NCBI RefSeq assembly: GCF_007752345.1
Contig: NZ_CP036299.1
Span: 3,683,501-3,747,500 of the forward strand
Length of the DNA: 64,000 bases
Direction: 5' to 3'
DNA from: Planctopirus ephydatiae
GTDB taxonomy: Bacteria; Planctomycetota; Planctomycetia; Planctomycetales; Planctomycetaceae
The notes below the pieces were generated by a model, which saw only the letters and a program-made list of their open reading frames with translations, was not told the origin of the DNA and did not search any database. Made by a program: the position numbers and the translations under genes. Shown piece after piece: positions 34,744-43,364 of the stretch. How positions within the stretch are numbered: the first letter of the stretch is position 1; each line of letters begins with the position of its first letter.

Positions 34744-36684
34744 TCACTTTTTCTTCGCTTTGCGATTTCCCGGGGCTGCACCCTGGGTACTCAGGAAACT
34801 GGCACCCATTGTCCGGGCATCCTGCCGGTAGACGGCCTGCAGTGCGGCGGCTGGAGTATCTCCACCCTGGATTCGTTTCACGAAACTCCCGAAGTTCGAT
34901 GCGCCACCATTTCGCATGAGAAATTCAACAATCGCATAGCCCGCAGGCCCGACATCCGCTGGCGAAAACGTACCATCCTGGAACACATCCTGTGGTTGCT
35001 GAATGCTATATTGCATAGCTTCGGCCGCACGCGGCTTGAGGGCAACAACATACGGGTTGCCTTTACCAATGGGGCCAGCCGCTGCCAACGATAAGCCAGT
35101 TCCTCTGATGAGCCAGTCGGGAAGATCTCCGCCCCCCTTGAGTAATGCAGCAGCCGCCAACTGCTCGGCCAGATTCAGGACTGCCCCTGGAGACTTCTCT
35201 GTGGGATCGTCGCCCACATCGTAAATGGCCACAAGTGCCGTTTCGAGTGTCGGTGAGACATCGGCATGACCAATGATTTCCTTCGGAACTTCTCGGCGGT
35301 TGATCGTCTGATTGAATTCTTCGTAGCCAAAGCGTTCTTTGAAGACGAACACCGCCAGCTTACCTTTCCAGACGGGTGTCTCTTTAAAGCCAAAGGTTGT
35401 TTTGAGAACCTTGAGAAACTCACTTCCCGACTCAGCCAGTTCTTTCAGACGAGCCGTATCGACATCCCCAATCATGATGAACTCGTCCGTCTCATGGATA
35501 TTCGGTTGAGTCGAACTGAGTGCCATCTCCCACTTTTCGTTAGTATCCTTGCGTCTCCGCTCAAGGAGTTGTTCGGGAGTCATCTTGGCCAGTTCCCGAG
35601 CTCGAATCTCCTCTGGAGTCGGCACCAGTTGCATAAGTGGTCGTTTGGCATCGGGGCCGTCGAATTTGGCACCTTCCGTAATCCATGTGCGCAAATCTGC
35701 ATGCCACTTTCTGGTAATGCGGCCCTGCCCTGCCGGCATGACGGGAGCTTCATCAGCATTGACCAGTCGCCACAACCGGCTCCCTTCCAGGCTGCCAGGG
35801 ACAATCACGCGGCCACTTTCACCACCTTGCATCATGCGTTCAAAAGTCGCGACACTGAAGCCGCCTCGCGGATTGTTCCCTAAATGGCACTGTCCGCAGG
35901 TGGTGACGAGAGTCGGGGCCACATCATTGATGAACGAGACCTTTTCGTTTCCAGTCGGCTTGGCGACTTCAACAGGAACCGGCGCTGGCTTCGGTTTCCC
36001 GTCTGCCATGGCGGCCAGCGATCCCAGCGACGCGGTTTTGTCCATTACGTCGTACTTGGCACCTTCTGAAATCCACTTGGCAATCACCTGAATCTCGGCA
36101 GGTTTGAGTGCCTCTTCATTCTTGGGCATTCTCAAGCGGTTGTCCGTGGTGGTCAGCCTCAGGACGAGAGGACTGCGGAGCGGATTGCCAGCGACAACCA
36201 GGGCGCCATTCGTGCCGCCTCGTTCCATCCCGGCGAAGGTATCCATCCGCAAACCACCTCGTGGATTGTCTTCTCCGTGGCAGGAGACGCAGTTGGCCTC
36301 AAGAATCGGAGCCACTTCTTTCGAGAAACTGGTCGGAATTTTGGCTGCTACCAAGGCCTGCTGTTTCGCGAGAATCCCTCGTTGCGTCTCGACTTGTTTT
36401 CGAAGAGCTTTGACGAGCGCCTCGGTCTCTGGAATCCCGTCCTTTACCAGTGTATTGAGTTTTTCTTCCACGGAAGTGACGGCTGCCGTGGCCTCGTCGA
36501 GTTTCTTTTTTGAGAGGAGTGCGGGAACCTTGCCAATTTCCGTCTTGAGATCATTGAGCTGTTGCCGCTGCTCAGGCGTGATGGCAGCCATCAGCGATGA
36601 AGCCTGAATCAGGACTGTTGCCATGACGAGGCTGAAACAGATTTGACGAAGCATAGAAACATGACATCCAAACATTGTGATCAT
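34744..36684 (-). CDS. Exported protein with two planctomycete cytochrome c motifs and a metallopeptidase-like C-terminus lacking HExxH
   Basis: The 646-residue protein has a leader (about 11-33, 'SLVMATVLIQASSLMA'), then a coiled-coil-prone Lys/Glu/Ala segment (about 37-110). Two planctomycete-type c-type motifs follow: 'CVSCHGEDNPRGG' near 131 and 'CGQCHLGNNPRGG' near 263, each followed by a 'GAKYD'/'GAKFD' repeat unit, so the two halves look duplicated. The C-terminal third (about 385-625) has the pattern of DUF1570/peptidase-MA-like gluzincins: 'NLAEQLAAAALLKGG' then 'LPDWLIRGTGLSLA'. Where active members have His-Glu-x-x-His, this protein reads Ala-Glu-Gln-Leu-Ala, so it is probably inactive. 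Met11 is an alternative start that would give a better signal peptide. It diverges from larE. Confidence 0.8.
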   Translation of the reverse strand: MITMFGCHVSMLRQICFSLVMATVLIQASSLMAAITPEQRQQLNDLKTEIGKVPALLSKKKLDEATAAVTSVEEKLNTLVKDGIPETEALVKALRKQVETQRGILAKQQALVAAKIPTSFSKEVAPILEANCVSCHGEDNPRGGLRMDTFAGMERGGTNGALVVAGNPLRSPLVLRLTTTDNRLRMPKNEEALKPAEIQVIAKWISEGAKYDVMDKTASLGSLAAMADGKPKPAPVPVEVAKPTGNEKVSFINDVAPTLVTTCGQCHLGNNPRGGFSVATFERMMQGGESGRVIVPGSLEGSRLWRLVNADEAPVMPAGQGRITRKWHADLRTWITEGAKFDGPDAKRPLMQLVPTPEEIRARELAKMTPEQLLERRRKDTNEKWEMALSSTQPNIHETDEFIMIGDVDTARLKELAESGSEFLKVLKTTFGFKETPVWKGKLAVFVFKERFGYEEFNQTINRREVPKEIIGHADVSPTLETALVAIYDVGDDPTEKSPGAVLNLAEQLAAAALLKGGGDLPDWLIRGTGLSLAAAGPIGKGNPYVVALKPRAAEAMQYSIQQPQDVFQDGTFSPADVGPAGYAIVEFLMRNGGASNFGSFVKRIQGGDTPAAALQAVYRQDARTMGASFLSTQGAAPGNRKAKKK

Positions 36685-36997
36685 CGCCTATTGCCTGACG
36701 TTGTTTTGGATTTTGTACTTCGATTCGACCAATAGCCGACTTGATTTCATATTGACTGCGAAAAGCCGCGACCTGCCACAGATCCACCCGCAGATTTGTC
36801 TCACACCTGAACTCTTCCGAGATTGTCAACTCCCGGTAGTGTATCCTGTTTGACGCAATCGGGGCAAACCCCGTTTCGGTTGTGGGTTACGAATTGCTGC
36901 GACATTCTAACGCCAGATGTTCGGGTAACCTTTCTTTCATGCCCGGAGTTCGCCCGGAAGTTTCCGCAGAGACCGATTTTTCACAAATGACTGAATC
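36685..36997. other. Divergent intergenic region between the CxxCH protein gene and larE
   Basis: About 313 bases that should hold both promoters. A short hairpin CGGGG/CCCCG (36860-36873, loop CAAA) followed by TTT is visible and could be a small terminator or attenuator on the larE side. I see no gene. Confidence 0.35.
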
Positions 36998-37921
36998 ATG
37001 AACCCGCAACCACCTCCACAAACATCCATCAATGCCATGAATCGCCCTCAGCTTGAGGAAAATGATCCATCAAAAAGTCGTGGAGCGACTCGATCTTTGA
37101 CCGAGAAACAACTCGACCAGCTCGTGGAATGGTTTCGCCCGTGGCCATCTGTGATCGTGGCTTATTCAGGCGGAGTTGACAGTGCTTTAGTCAGTTGGGG
37201 AGCGTTTCAGGCACTGGGAAGTTCGGCACTAGCCGTGACAGCCCTGAGCCCCAGCGTTTCTGAGAATGACCGGGAACTCTCCGCTGCAGTGGCCCGTGAA
37301 ATAGGAATTCAGCATCAGACCATCCACACGCAAGAAATTGAGCTGGCTGAATATCGGGCCAATTCGCCAACTCGCTGTTATTTCTGCAAATCCACCCTCT
37401 ACAGCACGATTCGATCAAAATACCCAGCCAGCGAATTCCCCTTGATTGTGAATGGTACAAACCTCGACGACCTGGGAGATCATCGCCCCGGGCTGGCGGC
37501 TGCCAAAGAATTTCAGATCCGCAGCCCTCTCGTCGAACTGGGCTACAACAAGCAGATCGTCAGGAGCCTGGCTCATCTCGCTGGTTTAACCGTCCATGAT
37601 CGACCTGCCAGTCCCTGCCTGGCCAGCAGAATCGCTTATGGCGTCGAAGTCACTTCCGATCGATTACTGAGAGTCGAACGGGCCGAAAAATACCTGCGAG
37701 CACTCGGCTTTCAGGAATTTCGAGTCAGGATTGAACATGGGGAACTGGCCCGCATCGAACTGCATCCCGAGGATCTGACGCAGCTTGTCAGATCGCCAAT
37801 GCGTGAAGCATGCGTGCGAGTCCTGCGCGAACTGGGATTTCGTCAGATCTGCCTCGATCTTGCCGGTTTTCGCTCAGGCAGCCACAACGAACTCATCCAA
37901 TTGAATGCAGCCTCGAAGTGA
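36998..37921 (+). CDS. larE: LarE-like ATP-dependent sacrificial sulfur transferase (PP-loop)
   Basis: The 307-residue protein has the PP-loop ATP pyrophosphatase motif 'VAYSGGVDSALV' and the LarE marks 'SPTRCYFCKSTLY', 'NGTNLDDLGDHRPGL' and 'RPASPCLASRIAYG'. The Cys in the last motif corresponds to the sacrificial Cys of the Lactiplantibacillus enzyme. LarE converts the LarB product to the pincer nickel cofactor precursor used by lactate racemase and related LarA enzymes. larA, larB and larC are not in the window, so LarE acts with distant partners or has another sulfur-transfer role. The N-terminus carries about 40 extra Pro/Gln-rich residues; an internal ATG near residue 14 is a possible start. 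It converges on the multi-spanning kinase gene. Confidence 0.9.
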   Translation: MNPQPPPQTSINAMNRPQLEENDPSKSRGATRSLTEKQLDQLVEWFRPWPSVIVAYSGGVDSALVSWGAFQALGSSALAVTALSPSVSENDRELSAAVAREIGIQHQTIHTQEIELAEYRANSPTRCYFCKSTLYSTIRSKYPASEFPLIVNGTNLDDLGDHRPGLAAAKEFQIRSPLVELGYNKQIVRSLAHLAGLTVHDRPASPCLASRIAYGVEVTSDRLLRVERAEKYLRALGFQEFRVRIEHGELARIELHPEDLTQLVRSPMREACVRVLRELGFRQICLDLAGFRSGSHNELIQLNAASK

Positions 37922-38000
37922 CCTGGAATTCACCCTGAGTTGATTACTCGTCGTTTCGTGTGCTCGCAGCGAGTTCAATTCCGCTATCAACGCTGGAATT

Positions 38001-39833
38001 TCAGATCTCGACGGGCAGATCGATCTCGGGGGCGAAGGTCTGCCACCATCTTTCCGCCTGATCGCTATTCCACTTGCCCGAAACACTGCATCGACAGAGC
38101 GCCAGTTCCAACTCACGAGCCGAGCCAAATCGCAATTCCTGATTTTTTGCCAGACAGCGGAGAACAATTGCTTCCACATCGGCAGGAATATCGGCTCTCA
38201 GATCTCGCAGCGGCACAACTCGATCTCGCGCATGCTTGATCATCACCTGTACGGGAGTTTTGCCTTCAAATGGAGGACGCCCCGTGAGCAGAAAATACGC
38301 GGTTGCTCCCAGAGCATAGATATCACTCCGGGCGTCAGGCACACTCTCGTAAGTCGCCTGTTCTGGCGACATGAACAGCGGCGAGCCAGCCACGCTCGTC
38401 TGCCGGCTGCTGTCGCTATAACCTCGAACACGCACACCACGAGAATCGAGCACCAGACCAAAATCCAGCAGTTTCGCCACATCGTACTCACCGCCGCGTT
38501 TGGCAGCATAAACGTTGGCGGGTTTCAAATCGCGATGGATCATTCCCAGTTGATGGGCCTCATGCAGCGCCCGGCAGGTCTGAATCAGAAAATGAACCGT
38601 ACGCTCAGGAGAAAGCGGCCCGAAACGAGCCACCAGTTCTCCCAGATTCATCCCCGGGAGATACTCCATGACGTAGTAGAAAGTGCCATCTTCGGTATGA
38701 CCGTAATCATAAATTTCAACAGTGTTCCAATGTGAAAGTTGCGCCATACTGCGAACTTCCTGCTCGAACCGCATGAGGGCTATGGGATCAGTCCCATACT
38801 GAGGATGAATCAGCTTGACCGCACATGGACGAGTTAACAGCCGATGTTCCGCCAGAAAAACCTGTCCCATCCCCCCTGCTCCCAATCTCCTGGCCAGTCG
38901 ATACTGGCCCAGCTGACGGGCTCGGCTGACTTCCTGTCTCAAGGCCGATATCGTGAATGTTCCCCAGATCGAAGCGAAGAGCGAAACAGCCAATGTCGTG
39001 GCCAGTTCGAGGCAAACCTGGAGAGTGAGAACTTCCTGAGTCCAGGGGATGGACATTCGCAGGTAAGCAATCGTCACTAATGGCGCCAGAGCTAAAGGCG
39101 ATAAAAGGACCGCAGCCCTCTTCCAGCCATTAGGAATCAACATCGCATAGGACATCATCACGATGATGAGGCCCAAGGTACCATTATGCAGCAGATCACT
39201 TAAAAGTACGCTGTTTTGCAGGACACCCGCTTCTCGCATCTGGAGCAGTTGTGTCAACACGATCTGAATGGCCGGCGGGATGAACAGCAACAGTTCAAGA
39301 AATCGAAGTCTGTCCAGATGAAGCATTCGATTTTTCAGCAGAATGCAAAGACAGGTGATAGAGTTCAGCAGGACGATCGCACGTAAGTACGGATAAGGCG
39401 AACTTTGCACGACCAGCGAGCGGATGAAGTACGCCAGTAATCCCACACACACCAGAATGGCAGCAGCAATTAATCGCTGCTGGATCAATGTCCCGGAACG
39501 ACCACGCGGACGGCCTACATCAGCATTGACCTGGCCTGGCGACAAATCTCGAACACGTTCGACTTTTCTCTTCGGAACCGGAGGAGATAACAACTTCATC
39601 TGAGTTGTCACACCAGATGCAGAAACTGAGGGGCCAGTGGTATGAAGAACTTCAGGATTGTGTTCAGGCAATAACCGAGAGGCATCTGCAGATTCTGCAC
39701 CACCCGACAAAAGTTCATCCAGAGTTTTGAGATCGGTCCCAAATGCCGCATGCCCCACGAGGGTGGGTTCCAGAGCCGCTTCATCGTCGACAATGTCACC
39801 ATCGTCGAAGATCAGCTGATCTGCTGCCCGCAT
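38001..39833 (-). CDS. Multi-spanning membrane Ser/Thr kinase with C-terminal kinase domain
   Basis: The 610-residue protein has an acidic, then basic N-terminal region (about 1-115). About six hydrophobic spans follow between 118 and 295, and a complete Hanks kinase domain lies at about 315-590: 'LGAGGMGQVFLAEH' Gly loop, 'CAVKLIHP' Lys, 'MIHRDLKPANVY' catalytic loop, 'LLDFGLVLD' (canonical DFG) and 'FMSPEQ'. The order (membrane part first, kinase at the C-terminus) is the reverse of the usual PknB layout; it has no extracytoplasmic sensor domain and the membrane block itself may sense. The start is strongly supported by AAGGAG 7 bases upstream. It is transcribed alone. Confidence 0.92.
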   Translation of the reverse strand: MRAADQLIFDDGDIVDDEAALEPTLVGHAAFGTDLKTLDELLSGGAESADASRLLPEHNPEVLHTTGPSVSASGVTTQMKLLSPPVPKRKVERVRDLSPGQVNADVGRPRGRSGTLIQQRLIAAAILVCVGLLAYFIRSLVVQSSPYPYLRAIVLLNSITCLCILLKNRMLHLDRLRFLELLLFIPPAIQIVLTQLLQMREAGVLQNSVLLSDLLHNGTLGLIIVMMSYAMLIPNGWKRAAVLLSPLALAPLVTIAYLRMSIPWTQEVLTLQVCLELATTLAVSLFASIWGTFTISALRQEVSRARQLGQYRLARRLGAGGMGQVFLAEHRLLTRPCAVKLIHPQYGTDPIALMRFEQEVRSMAQLSHWNTVEIYDYGHTEDGTFYYVMEYLPGMNLGELVARFGPLSPERTVHFLIQTCRALHEAHQLGMIHRDLKPANVYAAKRGGEYDVAKLLDFGLVLDSRGVRVRGYSDSSRQTSVAGSPLFMSPEQATYESVPDARSDIYALGATAYFLLTGRPPFEGKTPVQVMIKHARDRVVPLRDLRADIPADVEAIVLRCLAKNQELRFGSARELELALCRCSVSGKWNSDQAERWWQTFAPEIDLPVEI

Positions 39834-40019
39834 GCCAACACTCCTTCATGTCCTGAGTGTAGCGCAGCAGCACATGCTGCCCGGCCCTCGCTCATCAGGA
39901 CATACGAGTGAAATAAAGCTCGCTCAGGAGATGGTGCCGTGACGGAATGCCCGTCGGGAGAACTTTCCGAGACGGAGGGAGTTCAAATTTGCCGGTTGTA
40001 GCAAATTGAGCGGTTGGTG

Positions 40020-40051
40020 CTTTCAGGGAAACAGTCCGATTTCCCTGAAAG
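40020..40051 (-). terminator. Hairpin downstream of glyA
   Basis: CTTTCAGGGAAA (40020-40031) and TTTCCCTGAAAG (40040-40051) are perfect 12-bp arms around an 8-base loop, 63 bases past the glyA stop. No T-run follows on either strand, so it may act as a 3'-end stabiliser or a Rho-assisted stop. Confidence 0.6.
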
Positions 40052-40114
40052 CCACTTCAAATCCGCAGGGAGATTCAGGCATACCGCGGCTGATCAGAAC
40101 CGCTGTCTCGATCA

Positions 40115-41371
40115 TTACAGCGCAATGCCGGGAACTGGATAATTCTTGCAGAACTCGCAGATCTCCTGGCGAATCTTGCCCAGGGTGGTTGCATCTTCCG
40201 GATGCTTGAAAATCTGCAGGATCCACTGACCGACCTGCTGCATTTCCGCTTCTTTCATTCCTCGAGTCGTGAGCGCCGGTGTACCGAGTCGAATTCCGCT
40301 GGGGTCCAGCGGCTTTCGTGTGTCGTAAGGAATCATGTTTTTATTGGCGGTTACTCCGGCGACATCCAGCGCATGTTCGGCGATTTTCCCAGTCAGACCG
40401 ACAGATGTGACGTCGCACAGCATCAGGTGATTATCCGTCCCCCCAGAAGCCAGACGCACGCCCCCGGCCACTAATGTTTCAGCCAACGCCCGGGCGTTTT
40501 TGATGACCTGTTCAATGTATTGCTTGAAAGCTGGTTGAGCCGCTTCACGGAAGCAGACCGCTTTACCAGCGACCACATGCTCCAGAGGCCCTCCCTGCAA
40601 TCCTGGAAAGACTGTTTTGTCGATCGTTTTGCCATGCTCTTCTTTGCAGAGGATAAACCCGGATCGGGGCCCGCGCAAAGTTTTGTGAGAGGTCGAAGTC
40701 ACAAAGTCCGCATGGGGCACCGGGCTGTTGTGCAGGCCCGCTGCCACCAATCCGGAATAATGGGCCATATCGACCATGAACAATGCACCCACGGATTTCG
40801 CGATTTCGGCGAACTTTCCGTGGTCGATTTCGCGTGGATATGCACTGGCTCCCGCAATAATCAGCTTCGGCTTGTGCTCCTTTGCCAGACGAGCCACCTG
40901 ATCAAAATCAATCCGGTGATCCGACTCTCGTACACCATAATGAACGGCGTTGTAAAGAATTCCCGAAAAATTCAATCCCATGCCATGCGTGAGATGGCCA
41001 CCATGGGCCAGATCCATCGCCAGAAAAGTGTCTCCCGGCTTCAAAAAGCCCATAAAGACAGCCATATTGGCCTGAGAACCGGCATGAGGCTGCACGTTCG
41101 CATATTGAGCACCGAACAGCGTGCAGGCCCGTGTTCGAGCAATGGACTCGATCGTATCCACATGCTCGCAACCACCATAATAACGTCGACCCGGATACCC
41201 TTCGGCATACTTATTCGTGAGGACTGAGCCTACAGCTTCAAGTACAGACTGACTGGTGTAATTCTCTGAGGCAATCAGTTCCAGACCGTCATGCTGCCGG
41301 ACTTCTTCTTGTCGAATTGCACCAGCAATCTCAGGATCTGCAGCGGTCAGCACAGGCATACGGTCGGCCAT
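40115..41371 (-). CDS. glyA: Serine hydroxymethyltransferase
   Basis: The 418-residue PLP enzyme interconverts serine and glycine with tetrahydrofolate and is the main source of one-carbon units. Diagnostic pieces are '[20 protein letters not shown]', '[18 protein letters not shown]', 'HGGHLTHG', '[12 protein letters not shown]' and the PLP-lysine motif '[14 protein letters not shown]'. The length equals bacterial GlyA. The ATG at 41371 is chosen because AGGGAG lies 8 bases upstream; a TTG one codon earlier is not needed. It is monocistronic and followed by a perfect hairpin. Confidence 0.97.
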   Translation of the reverse strand: MADRMPVLTAADPEIAGAIRQEEVRQHDGLELIASENYTSQSVLEAVGSVLTNKYAEGYPGRRYYGGCEHVDTIESIARTRACTLFGAQYANVQPHAGSQANMAVFMGFLKPGDTFLAMDLAHGGHLTHGMGLNFSGILYNAVHYGVRESDHRIDFDQVARLAKEHKPKLIIAGASAYPREIDHGKFAEIAKSVGALFMVDMAHYSGLVAAGLHNSPVPHADFVTSTSHKTLRGPRSGFILCKEEHGKTIDKTVFPGLQGGPLEHVVAGKAVCFREAAQPAFKQYIEQVIKNARALAETLVAGGVRLASGGTDNHLMLCDVTSVGLTGKIAEHALDVAGVTANKNMIPYDTRKPLDPSGIRLGTPALTTRGMKEAEMQQVGQWILQIFKHPEDATTLGKIRQEICEFCKNYPVPGIAL

Positions 41372-41819
41372 CAATTATTCTCCCTGATATCAATCGCTTA
41401 TTCTGATCATCGATTTGCCAGTTTGGACAGAACGCCCTCTATGGCGCGTGCTGTACTGATCAACCTGAGCCTTACTCCAAATTATAGGCAATGCAAGCGA
41501 GCTTCGCACCTGTGCTCCCTGATGAGTAGGTAATTCCAGAGCACCATGAATTCTTTGCGCTCTTTGGCCCCTTGAATTCATGAAACCCATGGACTGATTG
41601 AAATCGCAATCCCCGAGACGACATTCTGAAATGATGTTGTCTCATCGGAAATTCAATTCTGACTCGAAAAGTAAGACAAAATTGCCGTGAGCCAACCTGT
41701 GGTGAATTGGCAATCGAACGTTCGATCCCGCACAATATGTGGATACTCCACAACTTTGCTGAACAGAAGTCAGCCGCCCGCCGGAAGATCAACCTCCGCG
41801 ATTGTCTTTGCTCAGGAAC
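41372..41819. other. Divergent intergenic region between glyA and the BRCT-MerR-TPR gene
   Basis: About 448 bases expected to hold the glyA promoter (minus strand) and the promoter of the BRCT-MerR-TPR gene. I see no protein-coding gene. The notable element is the 14-bp palindrome at 41713-41726. Confidence 0.4.
41713..41726. promoter_or_regulatory. 14-bp perfect palindrome upstream of the MerR-like gene
   Basis: ATCGAACGTTCGAT is a perfect palindrome about 95 bases upstream of the BRCT-MerR-TPR start. MerR-family proteins bind inverted repeats in promoters, so it could be an autoregulatory operator; this is inference from position only. Confidence 0.4.
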
Positions 41820-43154
41820 ATGTCTATGAACTCTGCGGAAACGCCGATTATCTCCGCGGAATCCACGAGCCCATTGATGAGCACTGCTCCACTTCAAGGT
41901 GAGCGAGTCACATTTACGGGAACACTCGCTTCGATGACCCACCGGGAAGCAGCCGGATATGTCGAGCAGTATGGGGGAACTTTCACGAATCAGGTTTCCC
42001 AGCAGACAACCCTGCTGGTCGTCGGCGATGAAGGTTGGCCACTGGAAGAAGATGGTCAACCTTCGTTAAAGCTGGAGGCTGCTCGTGAACTGCTCGAACG
42101 GGGATTCCCGATCAAAATTCTCAGCGAGCCCGAGTGGCTGCAGTTGATTGAGCTCGAGAATCCGTCTCCAGCAGATCGCAGGGTCTTTACCCCAGCCATG
42201 CTGAGTCAGTTAATGAAACTCCCCGTTTCGCGCATCCGTCATTGGGAACGCTTGGGACTGATTCGACCGGTTCGACGAGTTTGCCGATTACCTTATTTCG
42301 ATTTTCAGGAAGTGACGGGGGTTCGCCGACTGGCAGATCTGATTTCGACTGGGATTTCTCCCAAGAAAATTGGTGCCAGCCTGGAGAAGCTGAAGTCGTT
42401 GCTGCCCACGATTGAAAGACCTCTCGCTCAACTCGAAATTCTCTCGCAAGACCATCAACTTTACATTCGGGACGCTGCCAGCCTGCTGGATCCACAAACA
42501 GGTCAGCGGATCTTTGATTTCCATGAAATCCCCGTCAACGACGGCGAAAGTTCGGCAAACAAGCTGGATTCAGACGATGGTTCAGCTTCTGAAAATACGC
42601 TGACAATCCCCTTTCCTGGCCATACCAAAGCGATTCATGGCCTGCAGAATCCCTCCAGAAACTGGGGAGCCAATGAATGGGCTCATGCCGGTTCAACATT
42701 GCTCGACTCAGGCGAAACAGTGGCAGCCATACAGGCTTTTCGCAGAGCCTTGCTACTGGCTCCTCGCGAAGCTTCGATTCATTTTCAATTAGCCGATGCC
42801 TTGTACCGCTCTGGAAATTATGCGGGAGCCGCAGAACGGTATCATGTGGCTGTGGAATGCGATGCCGAGTACATCGAGGCCTGGACGCAACTGGGGTGTG
42901 TCCTGGCACAAATGGGTGATACCAAGGCCGCCAGCGAAGCGTTTGAAGCCGCCCTGCTGCTCCACCCGGATTATCCCGATGCTCATCTGCATCTGGCAGA
43001 ACTTTTTGAGCAGATTGGCCAGCATTTGAAAGCCCGTCCTCATTGGCTGCGCTATCTCGATTTCGACAACCGCGGGCCATGGGCCGATATGGCCAGAGAA
43101 CGATTGGAACGGTCTCAAGGCGATGCTTCTGAGTCTCAACCTGAAAGCCTGTAA
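41820..43154 (+). CDS. BRCT-MerR-TPR fusion protein
   Basis: The 444-residue protein has three readable parts. Residues about 27-110 fit a BRCT domain: 'GERVTFTGTLASMTHREA', 'VEQYGGTF', 'TTLLVVGDEG' and 'EARELLERGFPIKILSEPEW', as in the C-terminal domain of bacterial DNA ligase. Residues about 122-195 fit a MerR-type winged helix-turn-helix: 'VSRIRHWERLGLIRPVRRV' and 'YFDFQEVTGVRRLADLISTGIS'. Residues about 295-420 hold three to four TPR units ('FRRALLLAPREASIHFQLAD', 'AWTQLGCVLAQMGDTKAASE'). There is no ligand-binding dimerisation domain as in normal MerR regulators; the TPR replaces it. AGGA lies a few bases before the start; ATG 41826 is an alternative. The role could be a DNA-associated regulator or scaffold; it is unknown. 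Confidence 0.85.
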   Translation: MSMNSAETPIISAESTSPLMSTAPLQGERVTFTGTLASMTHREAAGYVEQYGGTFTNQVSQQTTLLVVGDEGWPLEEDGQPSLKLEAARELLERGFPIKILSEPEWLQLIELENPSPADRRVFTPAMLSQLMKLPVSRIRHWERLGLIRPVRRVCRLPYFDFQEVTGVRRLADLISTGISPKKIGASLEKLKSLLPTIERPLAQLEILSQDHQLYIRDAASLLDPQTGQRIFDFHEIPVNDGESSANKLDSDDGSASENTLTIPFPGHTKAIHGLQNPSRNWGANEWAHAGSTLLDSGETVAAIQAFRRALLLAPREASIHFQLADALYRSGNYAGAAERYHVAVECDAEYIEAWTQLGCVLAQMGDTKAASEAFEAALLLHPDYPDAHLHLAELFEQIGQHLKARPHWLRYLDFDNRGPWADMARERLERSQGDASESQPESL

Positions 43155-43364
43155 GAATTCAGATCGCTCGTCAATCTGGCGAGGATAGAGAACACGGGCC
43201 GATTCCAGGGCGAGTTTCATGAGAGTTGGTCAGTTCAATTCTGATGAGTTGTCATTGTAGAGAAATCTCGACTGGGCTAAATTTCAACTGCAGTTGATAG
43301 CAGCGAGATTTTCAGATTGACCTGACGGGATGTCGGGGACGGAACAGACAGGGAGGTTTCAAAC

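Noticed and set aside
41713-41726. Palindrome considered as a LexA/DinR box
   Set aside because: The LexA-type box needs a four-base spacer between GAAC and GTTC; here the halves touch, and the neighbouring genes are not SOS genes.
41711-41735. GTTCGATCCC considered as a tRNA T-arm
   Set aside because: No acceptor stem, anticodon arm or D-arm could be built around it; the segment is better explained as the palindrome at 41713-41726.
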